A DNA stretch of 22,500 nt from Cryptomeria japonica (GCF_030272615.1 NW_026728926.1:42501-65000), one strand, 5' to 3'. Positions 9,716 through 17,212 are shown, counted from the first letter of the stretch. Numbers and translations are program-made. Notes: generated by a model not told the origin, from the letters alone.

Positions 9716-9826
9716 CGTTTCCTTCATTTTAAATTTTTTTTTTTTACAATCTCTCAAGTGGGAAATTCTATAATCTCAACTTTTTTTGCCTTTTCAGGAA
9801 ACTTTTGAATGGAGCGCATCATTGGT
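9716..9826. repeat. Diverged AT-rich element, right copy
   Basis: Partner of 1780-1890 at offset 7936, with the same long T-run and TTTTCAGG variant. Confidence 0.65.
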
Positions 9827-9861
9827 GCGCTCCGAAGTGTGCTCCAAAGCTCTCTCCAGCT

Positions 9862-10232
9862 GCGTGCACCTGCCCCGGCCGCGCACCCGGCCCCGCCCAG
9901 CTTCGCTCACCTGTCCCGGGCGTCTGGTGCGGAACCTTAGAGTAAGAAACATCACCGTGCACCTTGGCCAACGTGCGCGACTCGACCGAGCGCGCACTGG
10001 CCGAGGTGCACACCGATTTCACCTGGGTGCGCGCGCAGCACCTCGGGCGCACCGGGGTGCGCGCACAACGCCCGGGTTGCACCGTGGCCTGTGTGCTCGG
10101 GGTGCCTCGGGTGCGCGCTCGGTGTCGCCCCCGCGCGCGCGGTAGTGCGGGCAGCGCACCCCGGCCCGGCCCGGCCCCGACGAGAACGCAAACGGGCAAA
10201 AGGTTTATTCAAATAGCATTGCGACGCCCGGC
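9862..10232. other. GC-rich low-repeat spacer downstream of 5S, right copy
   Basis: Partner of 1926-2296. I noticed two substitutions, near 10108 (C to T) and 10224 (T to C). No gene seen. Confidence 0.6.
10159..10178 (-). other. Potential G-quadruplex motif downstream of 5S, right copy
   Basis: Unchanged partner of 2223-2242: four G-runs on the minus strand with CC loops, about 69 nt past the 5S 3' end. Confidence 0.55.
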
Positions 10233-10246
10233 GAAAAACTAAAAAA
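10233..10246 (-). terminator. RNA polymerase III terminator of 5S, right copy
   Basis: Six T then AG then five T directly after the 5S on the minus strand, identical to the left copy. Confidence 0.88.
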
Positions 10247-10364
10247 GGGTGCAACACCGGGACTTCCCGGGAGGTCACCCATCCCAGTACTACTCCGGCC
10301 CAAGCGCGCTTAACTGCGGAGTTCTGATGGGATCCGGTGCACTAATGCTGGTATGATCGCACCC
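10247..10364 (-). rRNA. 5S ribosomal RNA, right copy
   Basis: Second complete 118-nt 5S rRNA, differing from the left copy at one base: RNA position 19 is A here and G there (T against C on the plus strand, at 10346 and 2410). The change lies in the 5' strand of the helix II region, outside the internal control region. A-box, intermediate element, C-box region, the -1 C and the T-run terminator are unchanged, so both genes look usable. It is antisense to the 35S promoters, the nearest of which starts 2.7 kb to the right. Confidence 0.97.
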
Positions 10365-10394
10365 GTTATGAGCTTGTCGCAGTGTGTACTTAGC
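10365..10394 (-). promoter_or_regulatory. 5S upstream region, right copy
   Basis: Identical to the left copy: C at -1 and a weak AT-containing stretch near -28. Regulatory role inferred from position. Confidence 0.4.
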
Positions 10395-10765
10395 AAACCG
10401 CGACCCACGTGCGAATCCACCCCGGCCACCCACCCCCGTCGAGGTGCACACCCTCCCTCGCGAAGTGCGCCCCGTTCGCCAAGTGTGAGCCCTGCCCGGG
10501 TGCGCGCACCTTGCTAGGGCGTCGGGTGTGCACCCGGCCCGGCCTACGTGCGTGCACCTGGAGGGGGCGTCGTGTGCGTGCAGTGTCCCGTCTGCAACGC
10601 GGTGCCCACACACCACCTCGGGCGCAACGACCTGCGCTCACATGTGGGCCGAGTGCACCTTGGTGCATGTTCGGGGCGCCTCGGGTGCACGCTCGATCTT
10701 GCCCCGGTGCACCAAGGCGCTCGGTTTGCCCCGGGTGCGCACTTGGTGCAAGGTGGGCACCCAAA
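10395..10765. other. GC-rich spacer upstream of 5S, right copy
   Basis: Partner of 2459-2829, with one noticed substitution near 10565 (T to G; GTAGGGGG becomes GGAGGGGG). No gene supported. Confidence 0.5.
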
Positions 10766-11126
10766 ATAGGGATCAAGCACCAAAACACAAGTTTCGGGAT
10801 GCAAAATGGGACCCAAGGACCACAAATGCGTTCCAAGACCCATGATGGGTCCACGAGAACAAAAATGTGTTCCGAGACTTAATAAACAAATATTGGGTTT
10901 TAGGAGAAGAAACATGCTCTGATGCCCAAAACGAGAATCGACCCCGAAAAGGCCACAGGCCAAAAGTGGGATGCGAGACAAAAAAAAATGGGACCCGAGG
11001 ACCAAAATTGGGTTCCCAGGTCGAAGACAGGGCAACCGGACAAGAAACGACCTCTAAGGCTCGAAATGAGTCCCGACGACTAAAACTTGACAAGAAGCAC
11101 CCATCAGGCACCCAACTCGACACCCA
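10766..11126. repeat. Purine-rich degenerate repeat, right copy
   Basis: Partner of 2830-3190, with the same decayed GGGACCC, AAGGACCA and GGGTTCC blocks. I noticed no differences between the copies. Confidence 0.55.
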
Positions 11127-12815
11127 TGGGATGCCGACCCACCCGGGCTTCCACCTAGCACACCTTGGCACCCACCCACCCTCGCACCCAACCTCGCACC
11201 CAACTTAGCACCTTTGAACCCACATTGGCACTCACCCTGACCCTGGCACCTTGGAACCCACATTGGCACTCACCTTGACCCTGGCACCCACCTTTGCACT
11301 CACCTTGGGACCCACCCTGGCTCCCACCTCGGCACCCACCCAGACACCCACCTTGGTTCCTTGGCACCCACCTTGGATCCTTGGCACCCACCCTGACACC
11401 CACCTTGGCACGCAACTTGGCTACTTGCCACCCACCTTGGCTCCTTGACGCCCACCCCGACAACCACCCCGTGACCTACCCTGGCTAGGGTTGGTGCACA
11501 CCCACCCTGGTGCCCACCTTGGCACCCACCCTATGACCCACCTTGGCACGCACCTTAGTACCCACCCCGTTACCCACCCTAGGACCCACCCCGTGACCCA
11601 CCTTGGCCAGGGTGGGTGCACCCACCCTGGTGCCCACCTTGGCACCCACCCATCCTAGCACCCAGCCTGTGACCGGGCTTGGAACCCAACCTTGCACCCG
11701 CACCCGTCTTGGCCAGTGTGGGTGCGCACCCATCCTGGCACCCACGTTGTGACACACCCTTTAACCCACGCACCCTAGCACCCACGTTGGCACCCACCTT
11801 GGAACCCAACCTAGCAACTTGGCACCCACCCCGTGACCCACCTTGGCATCCACCATAGCAGTCGCCGACTTGGCACCCACCTCGGCACCCACCTTGACAC
11901 TTGTGGACCCACCTTGCCACTCACCCTAGCATCGACCCATCCTAGCACCCACCCTGGCACCTTTGCACCCTAGCACTCACCCATCCTAGCACCTAACCTG
12001 TGACCCACCTTGACACTCACCCTCGCACCCACCTTGGAACCCAACCTAGCACCCACCCACCCTGACACCAACCCTAGCACCTACCCACCCTTGCACCCAC
12101 CCTGTGACCCATCTTGGCACCCACCCATCCTACCACTCAACCTATCACCCACCTTCTCACCCACCTTGGCATCCACCTTAGCACCCACCCACACTGGCAC
12201 CTTGGCACCCACCTCGGGTAAGGTGGGTGCACACCCACCCTGGCACCCAATTTAGAACCCACCGAGCATGTTACCCACCTTGGCACCCACATTGCAGCCC
12301 ACCCTAGTACCCACCCTATGACCCACATTGGCATCCACACCCTAGCACCCAGGCACCTCGACACCCGCCTTGACACCCACCCTAGCACTGAACCTGTGAC
12401 CCACCTTGGAACTCACCCTAGAACCCACCCACCCTGTGAACCACCTTGGCATCCACCTTAGCACCCACCCACCTTGGCACCCACTCTAGCACTCACCCAT
12501 CCTAACACCCAACTTGTTACCCACCTTGGCACCCGCCCTCGCGTCCACCTTGAAACCCACCCTAGCACCCACCCACGCAGGAGCCCACCTTGGCACCCAA
12601 CCTAACACCCACGCATCCTGGCACCCAACTTGTGACCCACCTTGGAACCCACCCTAGTACCCACCTTTGAACCCACTATATCACCAACCCACCTTGGCAC
12701 CCACCCTATGACCCTCTTTGGAATCCACCCTAGCACGCACCCACCCTGGCACCCACCATGGAGCGCACCCTAGCACCCACCCACCTCGGCACGCACCTCA
12801 ACACCCACCTTGGTG
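11127..12815. repeat. CACCC minisatellite, right copy with 1.2-kb extension
   Basis: 11127-11618 matches the left array. From 11619 to about 12815 the array continues with new variants (CACCCACCCTAGCACC, CACCTTGGCACCCACC, CTGTGACCCACCTTGG). Loose higher-order blocks of about 40-120 bp recur, built from phrases such as CCTGTGACCCACCTTGG and CCCATCCTAGCACCC. The plus strand is pyrimidine-rich; the minus strand is full of GGGTG runs. The right end blends into GTGCGCAC-type sequence near 12810. No gene supported. Confidence 0.85.
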
Positions 12816-13006
12816 TGCGCACTGCGCCAACCTCTCAAAGACCCTATGTGGTGCGCTCCAAAGTGTACACCTTTGGTGCGCTCCAAGGTGCGCACCTTTG
12901 GTGCACACCGAGGTGCACACCAAAGTGTGCACCGAGGTGAGCACCAAAGTGCACTCCAGGGTGCACACCAAGGCGTGCACCTTTGGTGCGGTCAATGCAA
13001 ACGAAT
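12816..13006. repeat. GTGCRCACC palindrome-rich linker
   Basis: Imperfect repeats of 10-12 bp such as GGTGCGCACCTTTGGTGCG, CTCCAAGGTGCGCACC and AGGTGCACACCAAAGTG. It carries the palindromic vocabulary of the left GC satellite and leads directly into the first promoter unit. CGTGCACCTTTGGTGCGGTC recurs near 13350 inside the promoter array. Confidence 0.7.
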
Positions 13007-13054
13007 TCGGAAGTTGGGGTCGATGTCCTAATCGCTGCTGCAGACTACACGTAT

Positions 13055-13084
13055 GAGAATCGGACAAATAGCTTTATATAGGGG
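13055..13084 (+). promoter_or_regulatory. Pol I-type promoter 1
   Basis: GAGAATCGGACAAATA, then GCTT with one extra T, then TATATAGGGG. The extra T lengthens the spacing to the upstream block by one base, unique among the 13 copies. GGGGAG (13081-13086) can pair with CTCCCC (13108-13113). The expected start is the last A of TATATA by analogy with other plant 35S promoters. Confidence 0.65.
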
Positions 13085-13212
13085 AGGTGTTGCGTTTGAT
13101 GGGTCGACTCCCCTGGTTGTGTGCACTGCACCAACTTCAAAGACCCTGTCTTGTTTAAGAAGTCAAAAGTTGGGGTGGATGTCCTAATCATTGCTGCAGT
13201 CTACGCATGTAT

Positions 13213-13241
13213 GAGAATCAGACAAATAGCTTATATAGGGG
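13213..13241 (+). promoter_or_regulatory. Pol I-type promoter 2
   Basis: GAGAATCAGACAAATA then TATATAGGGG. GGGGAG (13238-13243) pairs with CTCCCC (13265-13270). Confidence 0.7.
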
Positions 13242-13432
13242 AGGTGTTGCATTCGGTGGGTTGACTCCCCTGGTTGTGCGCACTGCGCCAACCTCAAAGA
13301 CCCCGCATAGCAGAAGAAGTCGGAAGTCGGATTTTGGTGAGCACCAAGGCGTGCACCTTTGGTGCGGTCAACGCAGACGAATTCAGAAGTTGGGGTGGAT
13401 GTCCTAATCGTTGTTGCAGGCTACACATGTAT

Positions 13433-13461
13433 GAGAATCAGACAAATAGCTTATATAGGGG
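13433..13461 (+). promoter_or_regulatory. Pol I-type promoter 3
   Basis: Core intact with the CAGAC variant. The partner of GGGGAG (13458-13463) is CTCCCT (13485-13490), leaving a G-U pair in RNA. Confidence 0.7.
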
Positions 13462-13589
13462 AGGTGTTGGGTTTGATGGGTCAACTCCCTTGGTTGTGCG
13501 CATTACGCCAACCTCAAAGACCTTGTTTTCGTTAAGAAGTCAAAAGTTGGGGTCAATGTCCTAATGGCTCCTGCAGGCTACACATGTAT

Positions 13590-13618
13590 GAGAATCGGAC
13601 AAATAGCTTATATAGGGG
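13590..13618 (+). promoter_or_regulatory. Pol I-type promoter 4
   Basis: Core intact with CGGAC. GGGGAG (13615-13620) pairs with CTCCCC (13642-13647). Confidence 0.7.
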
Positions 13619-13746
13619 AGGTGTTGGGTTTGATGGGTCGACTCCCCTGGTTGTGCGCATTACGTCAACCTCAAAGACCTTGTTTTCGTTAAGAAGTCAA
13701 AAGTTGGGGTCGATGTCCTAATTGCTCCTGTAGACTACACATGTAT

Positions 13747-13775
13747 GAGAATCAGACAAATAGCTTATATAGGGG
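13747..13775 (+). promoter_or_regulatory. Pol I-type promoter 5
   Basis: Core intact with CAGAC. GGGGAG (13772-13777) pairs with CTCCCC (13799-13804). Confidence 0.7.
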
Positions 13776-13903
13776 AGGTGTTGGGTTTGATGGGTTGACT
13801 CCCCTAGTTGTTCGCATTACACCAACCTCAAAGACCTTGTTTTCGTTTAGAAGCCGAAAGTTGGGGTCGATGTCCTAATTGCTCCTGCAGGCTACGCATG
13901 TAT

Positions 13904-13932
13904 GAGAATCAGACAAATAGCTTATATAGGGG
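13904..13932 (+). promoter_or_regulatory. Pol I-type promoter 6
   Basis: Core intact with CAGAC. GGGGAG (13929-13934) pairs with CTCCCC (13956-13961). It is the last promoter before the 52-bp array. Confidence 0.7.
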
Positions 13933-14085
13933 AGGTGTTGGGTTTGATGGGTCGACTCCCCTGGTTGTGCGCATTGCGCCAACCTCAAAGACCCTGCATT
14001 GCGGATGAAGTCGAAAGTCAGAGTTTGGTGTGCTACAAGGTGTGGTCGAAGGTGCTCACCTAGGTGTGCACCTTTGGAGCACAGG

Positions 14086-14660
14086 AAAAGTGCCCTCCAA
14101 AAGTGCGCACCTTTGGAGTGCACAAAAGTGCCCTCCAAAAGTGCGCACCTTTGGAGCGCAGAAAAGTGCCCTCCAAAAAGTGCCCTCCAAAAGTGCGCAC
14201 CTTTGGAGCGCAGAAAAGTGCCCTCCAAAAAGTGCCCTCCAAAAGTGCGCACCTTTGGAGCGCAGAAAAGTGCCCTCCAAAAAGTGCCCTCCAAAAGTGC
14301 GCACCTTTGGAGCGCAGAAAAGTGCCCTCCAAAAAGTGCCCTCCAAAAGTGCGCACCTTTGGAGCGCAGAAAAGTGCCCTCCAAAAAGTGCCCTCCAAAA
14401 GTGCGCACCTTTGGAGCGCAGAAAAGTGCCCTCCAAAAAGTGCCCTCCAAAAGTGCGCACCTTTGGAGCGCAGAAAAGTGCCCTCCAAAAAGTGCCCTCC
14501 AAAAGTGCGCACCTTTGGAGCGCAGAAAAGTGCCCTCCAAAAAGTGCCCTCCAAAAGTGCGCACCTTTGGAGCGCAGAAAAGTGCCCTCCAAAAAGTGCC
14601 CTCCAAAAGTGCGCACCTTTGGAGCGCAGAAAAGTGCCCTCCAAAAGTGCGCACTTTTGG
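14086..14660. repeat. 52-bp tandem array (nine full units plus partial ends)
   Basis: Nine virtually identical 52-bp units start at 14161, 14213 and every 52 bp to 14577. Each is GAAAAGTGCCCTCC, AAAAAGTGCCCTCC, AAAAGTGCGCACC, TTTGGAGCGCA. Shorter versions lacking one GTGCCCTCC block flank it (14092-14160 and from 14629). Near-perfect identity marks it as the youngest array in the promoter zone. The unit is not a multiple of three, so reading frames cycle and all stay open; they are not genes. It separates promoter families 1 and 2. Confidence 0.93.
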
Positions 14661-14748
14661 TGCGCACCAAGGCGCTGGTTCGGTCGTTGCAGGCGAGTTC
14701 GGAAGTTGGGGTCGATGTCCTGAGCGGAGGTGCAAACTACACAGGTGT

Positions 14749-14777
14749 CGGAATCGGACAAATAGCTTATATAGGGG
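14749..14777 (+). promoter_or_regulatory. Pol I-type promoter 7
   Basis: TCGGAATCGGACAAATA replaces GAGAATC; TATATAGGGG is intact. GGGGAG (14774-14779) pairs with CTCCCC (14801-14806). Confidence 0.7.
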
Positions 14778-15059
14778 AGGTGTATGCTTCGATGGGTCGA
14801 CTCCCCAGGTTAAGCGCACCGCGCCAACCTCAAAGACCCTACGGTATGGATGAAGTCGGAAGTTGGGTCCGATGACCGATTCGATTAGTAGGTATGCTCA
14901 TGAGGTCGGAATTTGGGTCCGATGACCTGCCATGTGCAGGAAGGCGAATGTTGACACTGTGCGTTGCAAGGTGCACACCAAGGCGCTGGTGCGGTCTTTT
15001 TAGTCGAGTTCGGAAGTTGGGGTCGATGTCCTGATCGGAGGTGCAAGCTACACAGGTGT

Positions 15060-15088
15060 GGGAATCGGACAAATAGCTTATATAGGGG
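15060..15088 (+). promoter_or_regulatory. Pol I-type promoter 8
   Basis: GTGGGAATCGGACAAATA then TATATAGGGG. GGGGAG (15085-15090) pairs with CTCCCC (15112-15117). Confidence 0.7.
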
Positions 15089-15370
15089 AGGTGTATGCTT
15101 CGTTGGGTCGACTCCCCGGGTTGAGCGCACCGCGCCAACCTCAAAGACCCTACGGTATGGATGAAGTCGGAAGTTGGGTCCGATGACCGATTCGATATGT
15201 AGGCATACTCGCGAGGTCGGAATTTGGGTCCGATGACCTGCCACGTGCAGGAAGGCGAATGTTGGCACTGTGCGTTGCAAGGTGCGCACCAAGGCGCTGG
15301 TTCGGTCGTTGGAGGCGAGTTCGGAAGTTGGGGTCGATGTCTTGATCGGAGGTGCAAACTACACAGGTGT

Positions 15371-15399
15371 GGGAATCGGACAAATAGCTTATATAGGGG
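15371..15399 (+). promoter_or_regulatory. Pol I-type promoter 9
   Basis: Same core as promoter 8. GGGGAG (15396-15401) pairs with CTCCCC (15423-15428). Confidence 0.7.
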
Positions 15400-15681
15400 A
15401 GGTGTATGCTTCGTTGGGTCGACTCCCCGGGTTGAGCGCACCGCGCCAACCTCAAAGACCCTACGGTATGGATGAAGTCGGAAGTTGGGTCCGATGACCG
15501 ATTCGATATGTAGGCATACTCGCGAGGTCGGAATTTGGGTCCGATGACCTGCCATGTGCAGGAAGGCGAATGTTGGGACTGTGCGTCGCAAGGTGCGCAC
15601 CAAGGCGCTGGTGCCGTCGTTGCAGTCGAGTTCGGAAGTTGGGGTCGATGTCCTGGTCAGAGGTGCAAACTACACAGGTGT

Positions 15682-15710
15682 GGGAATCGGACAAATAGCT
15701 TATATAGGGG
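15682..15710 (+). promoter_or_regulatory. Pol I-type promoter 10
   Basis: Same core. The partner of GGGGAG (15707-15712) is CTCCCT (15734-15739), giving a terminal G-U pair. Confidence 0.7.
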
Positions 15711-15835
15711 AGGTGTATGCTTCGATGGGTCGACTCCCTGGGTTGAGCGCACCGCGCCAACCTCAAAGACCCTACAGTATGGATGAAGTCGGAAGTTGGG
15801 TCCGATGACCGATTCGATACGTAGGCATATTGGCG

Positions 15836-16135
15836 AGGTCTGAATTTGTGTCCGATGACCTGCCATGCGCAGGAAGGCGGAATTTGGGTCCGATGACCGA
15901 GTTGATGGCGTGCCATGCGCAGAAAGGCGGAATTTGGGTCCGATGACCGAGTTGATGTTGATGGCCCGCCATGCACAGGAAGGCGGAATTTGGGTCCGAT
16001 GACCGATTTGAAGGCGTGCCATACGCAAAAAGGCGGAGTTTGGGTCCGATGACCGAGTTGATATTGATGGCCCGCCATGCGCAGGAAGGCGGAATTTGGG
16101 TCCGATGACCTGACATACGCATGGAGTCCGACTCG
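15836..16135. repeat. 50/56-bp minisatellite between promoter families 2 and 3
   Basis: Five copies of AGGCGGAATTTGGGTCCGAT begin near 15875, 15925, 15981, 16031 and 16086, spaced 50, 56, 50 and 55 bp. Alternate units carry an extra TTGATG. Each also has a CGCCATGCGCAGGAA-type block. The unit is the promoterless tail of family 2, amplified by itself. No gene seen. Confidence 0.85.
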
Positions 16136-16226
16136 GGGGCCGATGTTCGATTCGATGACTTGCATTGTGGGTAAAGTCGGAAGTTGTGGTCTTTGACCCG
16201 ATTCGATGACCAGACTTCGGCTGCTT

Positions 16227-16255
16227 GAGAATCGGACAAATAACTTATATAGGGG
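16227..16255 (+). promoter_or_regulatory. Pol I-type promoter 11
   Basis: GAGAATCGGACAAATA then ACTTATATAGGGG (A instead of G in the linker). GGGGAGG (16252-16258) pairs over 7 bp with CCTCCCC (16275-16281), a different downstream context from families 1 and 2. Confidence 0.7.
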
Positions 16256-16667
16256 AGGTAGTGTTCTCGAGCATCCTCCCCCCGTGCCCGTTTATGTCGA
16301 TTGATGCTGGTGCTCGACTGGTTGGAGCGCTCGGATGCAAAAATCTTGCACCAGGATTTATCGATTGTGATGGACACGGCAAGTCTCCTGATTGCTATGC
16401 AGGAGCTCATCGTGAATCTCTATGCGGCCTTGGTATGGACTCGACCTGCGGAATGGTTCGGCAATGGTAGTCGCTCCAACACGTCCTTGCAATGGCCACA
16501 GAGGTGATTCGACTAGAGCTCCAGTCTAGCTTTTGGGTTGCTTGGCGGACTGGTATAGCCGCGATCGAGTTCCGGCCATGAACGTTTTAGATAGCTCTTG
16601 GGCTTTCTGGGACGGAAGTCGGAAGTTTGGGCTGTTGTCCGATTTGATGACCATTCTTCGGATGTGT

Positions 16668-16696
16668 GAGAATCGGACAAATAACTTATATAGGGG
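16668..16696 (+). promoter_or_regulatory. Pol I-type promoter 12
   Basis: Core intact. The downstream bases are GGGGACT instead of GGGGAGG, and the partner is AGCCCC (16714-16719), so the stem can still form with one bulged A. Confidence 0.7.
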
Positions 16697-17157
16697 ACTG
16701 TGTTGTCTCACGCAGCCCCCTCCGTGCCCCTCTATCTCGACCGATGTTGGTGCTTGAAAGGGTTGGGATCGCTCGGATTTATAAACGTGCACCACCATTT
16801 GTCGAGTGTGAGGGACGCGGCAGGTCTCCTAAATGCTATGCGGGCGCTCTCTGAGAATCTCTATCCGGCCTCGACACAGACTAGTCTTGCTGAATGGTTT
16901 GGCACTGGTAGTCGATCCAACACGTCGTTGTTGTGGCCGCCTAGGCGATTCGATTCGAGCCCCCGTCTAGCTTTTGGGTTGCTTGGCGGATTTTGCCCTA
17001 TCCGCAAGTGAGCTCGGTCCCTAAACGTTCGAGAAACCCGATTGCTATGCGCCGACTCTCTTTCTTGCGAGCCTCCATCTAGCTTTTGGGTCTCTACGGA
17101 ACGGAAGTCGGAATCTGGGACCGTTGTTTGATTCGACGAGGCAGACTACGGTTGTGC

Positions 17158-17186
17158 GAGAATCGGACAAATAACTTATATAGGGG
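17158..17186 (+). promoter_or_regulatory. Pol I-type promoter 13, candidate 35S pre-rRNA gene promoter
   Basis: This is the last TATATAGGGG block before the right edge, with GAGAATCGGACAAATA upstream and A in the linker. GGGGAG (17183-17188) pairs with CTCCCC (17206-17211). No further match occurs in the remaining 5.3 kb, so if an 18S gene follows the window, this is the nearest candidate for its promoter and the start would be about 17182. A nearer promoter of unfamiliar sequence cannot be excluded. Confidence 0.6.
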
Positions 17187-17212
17187 AGGTGTTGACTGGA
17201 GCATTCTCCCCC

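Larger units (their letters stand above)
7874..9861. repeat. GC-rich palindromic satellite, right copy
   Basis: This corresponds to 1-1925 with the same monomer order plus 63 bp near 8455-8520, which adds a short monomer (CCGCGGTGCGCACCATGG followed by GTGCACGAAGTCGGAGCCC). The rest is nearly identical. It shows the same palindromic blocks, high CpG density and stop-poor reading on both strands. Confidence 0.9.
1..11618. repeat. Large tandem duplication of a 5S-bearing spacer module (about 7.9 kb period)
   Basis: The sequence from 1 to 3682 recurs at 7874 to 11618. The offset is 7873 at the left end and 7936 at the 5S gene, because the right copy carries 63 extra bases inside the GC-rich satellite (near 8455-8520). 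Past 3682 and 11618 the copies diverge: the left one enters a new satellite cassette, the right one continues as CACCC minisatellite. Over 1926-3682 I noticed only five substitutions between copies (near 2172, 2288, 2410, 2629 and 3457), so the duplication is recent or homogenised. The left copy is cut by the window edge, so the total copy number is unknown. This pattern fits unequal exchange within an rDNA spacer. Confidence 0.9.
13007..14029 (+). repeat. Promoter-bearing repeat family 1 (157-bp units, six copies)
   Basis: Each unit runs from AAGT(C)(A/G)AAAGTTGGGGT through GATGTCCTAAT and CTACACATGTATGAG to the TATATAGGGG block, then GGGTCGACTCCCCTGG, GCGCCAACCTCAAAGACC. Promoter-to-promoter distances are 157, 220, 157, 157 and 157 bp. 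The 220-bp interval holds 63 extra bases of GTGCACC-type sequence near 13330-13385. Small differences between units show they are not freshly copied. Transcription direction is plus, toward the presumed 18S. Confidence 0.88.
14661..15835 (+). repeat. Promoter-bearing repeat family 2 (311-bp units, four copies)
   Basis: Promoters lie exactly 311 bp apart (14768, 15079, 15390, 15701 for TATATA). Each unit contains AAGGCGCTGGT, GAGTTCGGAAGTTGGGGTCG, ATGTCCTGATCGGAGGTGC, the promoter core, GGGTCGACTCCCC, GCGCCAACCTCAAAGACCC, GAAGTCGGAAGTTGGGTCC and CTGCCATGTGCAGGAAGGC. The first unit starts inside the end of the 52-bp array. The unit is close to two half-units of family 1 type, one of which has lost its promoter. 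No gene supported. Confidence 0.9.

Noticed and set aside
31-9808. Long open reading frames on both strands (up to 662 codons), rich in Arg, Cys, Ala, Pro
   Set aside because: They occur in several overlapping frames on both strands at once, consist of the satellite monomers, and run through the AT-rich elements. No domain, codon bias or start context supports translation.
13323-13390. Extra 63 bp in the second promoter interval as the same event as the 63-bp insertion in the right 5S module
   Set aside because: The inserted sequences differ; only the length agrees, so this is taken as coincidence.
14086-14660. CRISPR-like array of regular repeats
   Set aside because: Units are contiguous and identical with no variable spacers, and the context is plant rDNA spacer.
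13999-14875. Reading frames of about 280 codons over the 52-bp array, with repeated Ser-Ala-Leu-Gln-Lys-Cys and Lys-Cys-Pro-Pro-Lys phrases
   Set aside because: The unit length is not a multiple of three, so frames cycle through the repeat and remain open in at least five of six frames. This is a repeat artefact.
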